DNA of 64,000 nt. It comes from Acinetobacter sp. WCHAc010034 (GTDB lineage: Bacteria > Pseudomonadota > Gammaproteobacteria > Pseudomonadales > Moraxellaceae). Positions within the stretch are counted from its first letter, which is position 1; the number at the start of each line of letters is the position of its first letter. The stretch spans positions 248,001 through 312,000 of the forward strand of contig NZ_CP032279.1 of the NCBI RefSeq assembly GCF_001696615.3. The letters are read 5' to 3'. The notes under the pieces are model-generated. The model searched no databases and was not told the origin of the DNA. It worked only from the letters and a program-made list of their open reading frames with translations. Positions 58,896 to 64,000 of the stretch are shown in pieces. The translations under genes and the position numbers were made by a program.

Positions 58896-60002
58896 ATGAA
58901 AAAAACTCTATGTGCATTAGCAATCGGGGCAACTATTCTTACACCGGTAATGGCATCTGCAGCTGATGTCAAAATCTACGGCCGTGCACACGTTTCTTTA
59001 GATTATTTAGATGATGGCAAAGACTATAACGAAGTTGGCCTTTCATCTAACTCTTCTCGCTTAGGCTTCAAAGTTGACCAAAAAATTAATGATGACTTGA
59101 ATGTTTTTGCGCAAATTGAGCAGGAAATTAACTTTGCCAGCGGCAGTGCTGATTCTAAAGGGGTGGACTTTTCTACACGCGATACCTTTGTTGGCTTAAA
59201 AAGCGACACTTACGGCCAGGCGCGTGCCGGCCGTTTTGACAGCCCATTCAAAGCTGCCCGCGGCCCAATCAACTTCTTCGGCGACATGGTCGGTGATGTG
59301 CGCAACGTAACCCGCGTTGGCGACATGAAATTTGATGAACGCAATGACAACACCATCGAATATAAATCGCCAAAATTTGGCGGCGGTTTCAATGTTTTAG
59401 CGGCAATGTCTATGCATAAAGGCACTGACATTCCAAAAGATGCAACCGGCAACGGCCAAAAAGACAATAAAGCGTATGACCTAGCCTTAACGTATAAAGC
59501 AGGCCCAATTGATTTAGCCGCTGCATATGAAAAATATGAAGACAACGCAGCCAATACAACAACATCCGCCGGCACTCCGCCTGTAGCTGTAGATTCAAGC
59601 CGAGATGCATTCCGTATTGCAGGCGCCTACAAAATTACAGAAGAGTTCAACTTAGGCGCAATGTATCAGATCGCACAGTTTGATAATTCAAGCCGAAATC
59701 TTGATGCGCAAGTTTTCGGTGTGGCAGGTGAATACAAGATCACGCCTAAAACTGCTGTACGCGGCGAGTACTTCTACCGCGATTCAGATGCAACTGATGC
59801 CAATGCCAGCTTAATCGGCGTAGGCGTAGAGCATAAGCTGGACAGCACCCTGCGTGTTTACGGCAACTTAGCGACTGTACTGAACGACAAGAATGTAGAT
59901 ATTACTCCTTGGAAAGAAGGCCGCAGCTTCGGCAATGGCGTTAAAGGCGCTAAAGATGAGAACTCAACAGCCCTGTCTTTAGGCTTGCGCTACGATTTCT
60001 AA
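58896..60002 (+). CDS. Gram-negative porin (outer-membrane beta-barrel)
   Basis: 368 residues. The signal peptide MKKTLCALAIGATILTPVMASAA is cleaved before DVKIYGRAHVSLDYLDDG. Regular beta strands with alternating aromatic/Gly residues, a loop-3-like region (FDSPFKAARGPINFFGDMVGD, about 109-129) and a terminal RYDF ending in Phe mark a 16-strand trimeric porin. Such proteins admit small hydrophilic solutes and can affect antibiotic entry. AGGAG-like GGAGCTTCAA precedes the start; a strong palindromic terminator follows. Confidence 0.93.
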   Translation: MKKTLCALAIGATILTPVMASAADVKIYGRAHVSLDYLDDGKDYNEVGLSSNSSRLGFKVDQKINDDLNVFAQIEQEINFASGSADSKGVDFSTRDTFVGLKSDTYGQARAGRFDSPFKAARGPINFFGDMVGDVRNVTRVGDMKFDERNDNTIEYKSPKFGGGFNVLAAMSMHKGTDIPKDATGNGQKDNKAYDLALTYKAGPIDLAAAYEKYEDNAANTTTSAGTPPVAVDSSRDAFRIAGAYKITEEFNLGAMYQIAQFDNSSRNLDAQVFGVAGEYKITPKTAVRGEYFYRDSDATDANASLIGVGVEHKLDSTLRVYGNLATVLNDKNVDITPWKEGRSFGNGVKGAKDENSTALSLGLRYDF

Positions 60003-60017
60003 GTCAAAATTCCACAC

Positions 60018-60051
60018 AAAAAAAAGAACATGCATGCATGTTCTTTTTTTT
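60018..60051 (+). terminator. Palindromic terminator of the porin gene
   Basis: Near-perfect inverted repeat around AGAACATGCATGCATGTTCT flanked by A8 and T8, so it could terminate in both directions. Confidence 0.9.
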
Positions 60052-60436
60052 GTTTCCGCGCTATAGTTTGAGTGTTTTTTAAACAAATAAGCCACACCTG
60101 CCTTTTCGCTTCGCCCGCCTGAGCGCGCAGGTTAAGAATATTTAAACATTAATTCCAATTGTTTTAGTCTGCTTTAAAATGTAAACCCAACTATTTTAAT
60201 CAGATTAAAAACACCGTAAATATAACTAATTTAGTCAGAATAATTTTATATAAATACAAGCGTTTTACTCTACTTTAAAATAAGTATTATTAGTATAATT
60301 TTTAACTTTTATTGATTTTAAGTTATTGTATTAAAACAATATAATAATATATTTTTATTTTAACTGTTTACCCTATTTATTTTTCGTTAACTTTTGTTAA
60401 TAATAGGCATTGAGTTTAAATAATAGGCTTATCACT
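60052..60436. other. AT-rich control region of the cyd operon
   Basis: About 385 bp between the porin terminator and cydP, with extremely AT-rich stretches (60160-60400). It should contain the cyd promoter. I could not find a convincing FNR/ArcA-type site by eye and assert none. Confidence 0.5.
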
Positions 60437-60628
60437 ATGAGCTTAGTCCCCAAAGATTTTAACCGTCGTGCTGTCAGAGAAATAACGGCTATTTTAATAA
60501 TTAAAGTCATTATTTTACTGACCATCAAAAACATCTGGTTTGATGCCCCTACGATACCTAAAGATTTTGACAATCAAGTTGCCGAGCGCATAGCCGGCAG
60601 TCCTTCCCAAATCAAGGAGACACGTTGA
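60437..60628 (+). CDS. cydP: Cytochrome oxidase small subunit CydP
   Basis: 63 residues. One transmembrane helix ([20 protein letters not shown]) preceded by RRAVRE, as in CydP proteins at the head of bd-oxidase operons. An in-frame TTG at 60410 would add 9 residues; the ATG at 60437 is preferred. Its stop (TGA) overlaps the cydA ATG (TGATG), so the two are translationally coupled. Confidence 0.8.
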   Translation: MSLVPKDFNRRAVREITAILIIKVIILLTIKNIWFDAPTIPKDFDNQVAERIAGSPSQIKETR

Positions 60629-62214
60629 TGATTTCAGAAAGCGTGGTCGATTTGTCGCGGTTCCAATTTGCGATGACCGCGATGTATCACTTTATATTCG
60701 TTCCACTGACTCTAGGTATGGCTTTCCTTCTTGCCATCATGGAAACCACGTATGTGATTTCCGGCAAAGAAATTTACAAAGACATGACTAAATTCTGGGG
60801 CAAACTCTTCGGTATTAACTTCGCGTTAGGCGTAACTACCGGCTTAACCATGGAATTCCAGTTCGGCACCAACTGGGCTTATTATTCACACTATGTGGGT
60901 GATATTTTCGGCGCGCCGCTGGCCATTGAAGGCCTCATGGCGTTCTTCCTCGAATCAACATTTATCGGCCTATTCTTTTTTGGCTGGGACCGCCTGACCA
61001 AAGTGCAGCATTTGGCTGTAACCTGGCTGGTTGCCCTCGGCTCAAACATGTCAGCCCTGTGGATTCTGGTGGCAAACGGATGGATGCAAAACCCGGTCGG
61101 TTCAGCATTCAACTATGAAACCATGCGTATGGAGCTTGTAGACTTTGGAGCGCTGATTTTCAACCCTGTCGCTCAGGTGAAGTTTGTACATACCGTTTCA
61201 GCAGGCTATGTCACTGGCGCCATTTTCGTTCTGGCGATTTCCAGCTACTACATGCTGAAAAAACGCGATCTGCCTTTTGCCCGCCGCTCTTTTGCCATTG
61301 CAGCCGTTTTTGGCCTAGCGTCCACACTTTCAGTGATTCTGCTGGGTGATGAGTCAGGCTATGAAATTGGCGATGTGCAAAAAACTAAGCTGGCTGCGAT
61401 TGAAGCTGAATGGGATACACACCCTGCTCCAGCGCCGTTCACTTTGTTTGGCATTCCAAATAAAGAAACCATGACGACGGACTATGCGGTAAAAATTCCA
61501 TATGTCATGGGCATTATTGCGACACGCTCAACGACTAAAGAAGTTACAGGCATCAAAGACCTTTTAGTTCAGCATGAAGACCGCATCCGCAACGGCATGG
61601 TTGCATACTCTCAGCTAGAGAAACTCCGCGCAGGCGACACATCTCCTGAACTGAAAGCAGCATTTGCAGAGTCGCAAAAAGACTTAGGCTACGGCTTGCT
61701 GCTGAAGAAATACACGCCAAATGTTGTAGACGCTTCTGACGCGCAAATTAAAGCTGCCGCTAAAGACACTATTCCGCATGTGCCAAGCTTATTCTGGGCA
61801 TTCCGCGCAATGGTTGCTTCAGGCTTCTTAATGCTGCTGCTGTTCGCTTTAGCCACTTTTGCGGTTGCCAAGCGCAATGCGGAAAACAAGCCTTGGCTAT
61901 TGAAGTTTGCATTATTCGGCCTGCCGCTTCCTTGGATTGCTGCGCAAACTGGCTGGTATGTTGCAGAAGTTGGCCGTCAGCCTTGGACTATCGGTGAAGT
62001 GCTTCCAACACATCTGTCCACATCTTCTCTCAGCACTGGCGATGTCTGGGGCTCAATCATTGCCTTGGCATCGTTCTACACTGTGCTGCTGATCATTGAA
62101 ATGTACTTAATGATTAAATTCTCGCGCCTTGGCCCAAGTTCGCTTCACACTGGCAAATACCACTTTGAAAAACTTGAAGCTGCCAACAAGGCAAATGAGG
62201 AGGCTCAAGCATGA
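60628..62214 (+). CDS. cydA: Cytochrome bd ubiquinol oxidase subunit I
   Basis: Heme-bearing subunit of the high-affinity bd oxidase. 528 residues. The heme ligand His is in [19 protein letters not shown] (about 17-35) and the second ligand in [13 protein letters not shown] (about 185-197). [20 protein letters not shown] starts a long quinol-binding Q loop continuing through [15 protein letters not shown]. This is the E. coli bd-I (L-type) pattern, not the short Q loop of cyanide-insensitive [16 protein letters not shown] lies near the end. AAGGAG upstream; coupled to cydP and overlapping cydB (ATGA). Confidence 0.97.
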   Translation: MISESVVDLSRFQFAMTAMYHFIFVPLTLGMAFLLAIMETTYVISGKEIYKDMTKFWGKLFGINFALGVTTGLTMEFQFGTNWAYYSHYVGDIFGAPLAIEGLMAFFLESTFIGLFFFGWDRLTKVQHLAVTWLVALGSNMSALWILVANGWMQNPVGSAFNYETMRMELVDFGALIFNPVAQVKFVHTVSAGYVTGAIFVLAISSYYMLKKRDLPFARRSFAIAAVFGLASTLSVILLGDESGYEIGDVQKTKLAAIEAEWDTHPAPAPFTLFGIPNKETMTTDYAVKIPYVMGIIATRSTTKEVTGIKDLLVQHEDRIRNGMVAYSQLEKLRAGDTSPELKAAFAESQKDLGYGLLLKKYTPNVVDASDAQIKAAAKDTIPHVPSLFWAFRAMVASGFLMLLLFALATFAVAKRNAENKPWLLKFALFGLPLPWIAAQTGWYVAEVGRQPWTIGEVLPTHLSTSSLSTGDVWGSIIALASFYTVLLIIEMYLMIKFSRLGPSSLHTGKYHFEKLEAANKANEEAQA

Positions 62215-63356
62215 TTGAATATGAACTGCTCAAAATAATCTGGTGGGTGCTGGTTGGCGTGCTGCTGATTGGCTTTGCCCTCACCGACGGCTTCGATATG
62301 GGCTCTATGGCGCTCATGCCATTTGTAGGCAAAAGCGATGAAGAACGCCGCGCCGCAATCAACACGATTGCGCCGCACTGGGACGGCAACCAAGTCTGGT
62401 TCATTACCGCCGGCGGCGCGCTGTTCGCTGCCTGGCCGATGGTTTATGCAACGGCTTTCTCCGGCATGTACTGGGCGTTGCTCCTCGTGCTCTTCGCCCT
62501 GTTCCTCAGACCGGTCGGTTTTGACTACCGCTCCAAACTTGAGAACACCAAATGGCGCAACTCTTGGGATTGGGGCCTGTGCATCGGCGGCGCAGTGCCA
62601 GCGCTGGTTTTTGGTGTAGCATTCGGCAATATGTTCCTTGGCGTGCCATTCCAGCTGGATGAAACTGTGCGCTCTACCTACACAGGCAGCTTCTTTGCCC
62701 TGCTGAACCCATTTGCCTTAGTCTGCGGTCTGGTCAGCTTGTCTATGCTGGCAGCACACGGCGGCGCATGGCTGATGCTGCGTACAGACGGCGACCTGCG
62801 CGCCCGCTCTGCAAAAGCGACGCAAATCATGGGCATTGTATTCTTAGTTTGCTTCCTGCTGGCTGGCGCTTGGCTGTACTTCGGCAATATCCAAGGCTAT
62901 ACGCTTGCGCAGCCATTTGACACCAACGCTGTTGCCAACCCGCTGGCGAAGCAGGTGATTACAGATGCAAACCCAGGCTGGATGAACAACTACAGTATTT
63001 ACCCAATCACCATGATTGCGCCGATTATGGCTATCTTAGGCGCATTGATTGTGATTGCAGCTGCAGGCAAAGCCAAAGCAGGCTTAAGCTTCCTAGGCAC
63101 TTCACTTGCGGTAACAGGCGCAATCTTAACTGCCGGTTTCTCACTGTTCCCATTCCTCATGCCTTCAAGCACTAACCCAACGGTCAGCTTGACCATGTGG
63201 GATGCTGTAGCCAGTAAAAACTCGCTCACTGTAATGACAGTTGCAGCCTGCATCTTTGTTCCGCTCATTTTGTGCTATACCACTTGGTGCTACTACAAAA
63301 TGTGGGGCGTTGTTACTAAGAAACACATCCAAGAGAATTCGCATAGCCTTTACTGA
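62211..63356 (+). CDS. cydB: Cytochrome bd ubiquinol oxidase subunit II
   Basis: 381 residues with about eight to nine transmembrane helices. Conserved N-terminal segment [38 protein letters not shown] (about 11-48), [20 protein letters not shown] (about 58-77), and [18 protein letters not shown] near the C-terminus. Its start overlaps the cydA stop by 4 bp; cydX follows within 25 bp. Together with CydA and CydX it forms the oxidase that couples quinol oxidation to oxygen reduction. Confidence 0.97.
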   Translation: MIEYELLKIIWWVLVGVLLIGFALTDGFDMGSMALMPFVGKSDEERRAAINTIAPHWDGNQVWFITAGGALFAAWPMVYATAFSGMYWALLLVLFALFLRPVGFDYRSKLENTKWRNSWDWGLCIGGAVPALVFGVAFGNMFLGVPFQLDETVRSTYTGSFFALLNPFALVCGLVSLSMLAAHGGAWLMLRTDGDLRARSAKATQIMGIVFLVCFLLAGAWLYFGNIQGYTLAQPFDTNAVANPLAKQVITDANPGWMNNYSIYPITMIAPIMAILGALIVIAAAGKAKAGLSFLGTSLAVTGAILTAGFSLFPFLMPSSTNPTVSLTMWDAVASKNSLTVMTVAACIFVPLILCYTTWCYYKMWGVVTKKHIQENSHSLY

Positions 63357-63379
63357 GGCTATGCACAGGAGAGTAAATT

Positions 63380-63481
63380 ATGTGGTATTTTGCATGGATT
63401 CTCGGCATTTTGATGGCTTGCTTTGCAGGTGTGCTGAGTGCACTTTATATAGAGCATCACCAAGATCTTGATGAGGAATAA
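63380..63481 (+). CDS. cydX: Cytochrome bd small subunit CydX
   Basis: 33 residues: MWYFAWILGILMACFAGVLS... ending HHQDLDEE. The MWYFAWxLG start, single transmembrane helix and acidic tail are diagnostic of CydX, the small subunit that stabilises the heme pair. AGGAGAG precedes the ATG by 6 bases. Position between cydB and ybgE matches E. coli. Confidence 0.95.
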   Translation: MWYFAWILGILMACFAGVLSALYIEHHQDLDEE

Positions 63482-63484
63482 GCC

Positions 63485-63781
63485 ATGACTGAGGCAGCAA
63501 TGACAACAGAGGAAAAAAAGCCGAATAAACTCGCAATGGCCATTTCGTTTCTGCTGGCATTGCCACTTGCAGCGGTACTTCTCTTGCATCCGGCAGCCAT
63601 GCTGGATGCCAACGGTGAATACAGCCACCGCGCCATGATGTACATTATGATTGGCATTTCCGGCGGCTTTATTCACGGCATTGGATTCATTCCAAGGTTC
63701 TGGCTGTGGAAATGGCTGTTCAGCCCTTATCTGGCTTGGCCATTAATGCTCTGGGGCTATTACACTTGGTTCCTTGCCTAA
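63485..63781 (+). CDS. ybgE: Cyd operon protein YbgE
   Basis: 98 residues with three hydrophobic helices (LAMAISFLLALPLAAVLLL, AMMYIMIGISGGFIHGIGF, FSPYLAWPLMLWGYYTWFL), matching the YbgE family encoded at the end of cyd operons. Function unsettled. The start is 3 bp past cydX. Confidence 0.88.
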   Translation: MTEAAMTTEEKKPNKLAMAISFLLALPLAAVLLLHPAAMLDANGEYSHRAMMYIMIGISGGFIHGIGFIPRFWLWKWLFSPYLAWPLMLWGYYTWFLA

Positions 63782-63819
63782 AATATCAAAGGCCCTCGCA
63801 AGAGGGCCTTTGATATTTT
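63781..63819. terminator. Bidirectional terminator after the cyd operon
   Basis: Perfect 17-bp stem (63781-63797 with 63802-63818), GCAA loop. AT-rich outer pairs supply T tails in both directions. Confidence 0.92.
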
Positions 63820-63896
63820 AGCGCCAAATTGCGCATTCAAAAAATTCAGACCGTTTATGAATACCTTGTAATCGCTAAATTAGACATCTGGCTGCA

Positions 63897-63927
63897 AAAG
63901 ACGGCCTTCGGACTCAGGCCATCTTTT
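63897..63927 (-). terminator. Probable terminator of a leftward gene at the right edge
   Basis: 12-bp stem with one mismatch (63897-63908 / 63916-63927), with T4 on the minus strand, 10 bp past a possible minus-strand stop. Confidence 0.55.
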
Positions 63928-63936
63928 GCACTGTGG

Positions 63937-64000
63937 CTATTTCAGCTCAGCCAGCAGCTTGAGATTTTTCGGCTTCAAATAAGACAGCATCAAGCTCTGA
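63937..64000 (-). CDS. Possible C-terminus of a leftward gene, cut by window edge
   Basis: The minus strand reads ...SLMLSYLKPKNLKLLAELK and stops (TAG) at 63937, with a hairpin terminator just after. Only about 21 codons are visible, so the reading frame is provisional and no product can be named. Confidence 0.35.
   Translation of the reverse strand, partial: QSLMLSYLKPKNLKLLAELK

Overview
The window reads as a chromosomal segment of a gammaproteobacterium, almost certainly Acinetobacter. The main indicators are a divergent alkM/alkR alkane-hydroxylase locus, a solitary trpB next to a CoxE-type VWA protein, the ybaB-recR pair near rnd, a cydP-cydA-cydB-cydX-ybgE oxidase operon, and many short Acinetobacter-style lipoproteins and secreted proteins. 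Most of the DNA is ordinary housekeeping sequence. The one clear mobile element is an IS110-family insertion sequence at about 45.74-46.98 kb.

Layout. 0-3.8 kb: a lipid/hydroxy-acid catabolic pair (acyl-CoA dehydrogenase plus an APH-fold kinase cut by the window edge), a divergent LysR regulator and a membrane-anchored nuclease. 3.9-9.8 kb: fba, a lipoprotein and pgk (lower glycolysis), DUF2237-Maf, then a PP2C phosphatase overlapping a gene that joins an FtsK-gamma-like winged helix to a uracil-DNA-glycosylase-like domain. 9.8-24.6 kb: alkM/alkR, lpxB, a TSUP permease, DAHP synthase, a tyrosine-phosphatase-like protein, ispF, small proteins, a DadA-type dehydrogenase under a tandem glycine riboswitch, a second UDG-fold protein, a GNAT, aroC and prmB. 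24.7-30.4 kb: an ABC1/UbiB kinase, two adjacent acyl-CoA dehydrogenases, a GNAT and a lytic transglycosylase lipoprotein.

30.5-36.2 kb: one complete rRNA operon on the minus strand (16S, tRNA-Ile, tRNA-Ala, 23S, 5S) with promoter, processing stems and terminator. 36.4-45.4 kb: a DUF2057 protein, two nitroreductase-like paralogues, ftsY, a two-gene M16 peptidase pair whose catalytic member is frameshifted, and small proteins. 45.4-47.2 kb: the IS110 element. It shows a 5' stem-loop and two large-looped stem-loops upstream of the transposase, with guide-like matches to the element ends and flanks, as expected of a bridge RNA. It sits between two 68-bp imperfect direct repeats that each contain a terminator hairpin.

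47.2-57.7 kb: trpB, a VWA protein, a MoxR ATPase, YcgL, rnd, recR, ybaB and metZ on the minus strand, then a PhaC-like hydrolase and a beta-hydroxyacid dehydrogenase on the plus strand. 57.8-64 kb: a YARHG protein, a HIT hydrolase, a porin and the complete cytochrome bd operon.

Most worth following up: the IS110 bridge-RNA candidate with a circle-junction promoter, the riboswitch-controlled dadA, the PP2C/UDG-like operon, the ACAD-APH pair, the acyl-CoA dehydrogenase lacking its usual C-terminal catalytic segment, and the frameshifted M16 gene.
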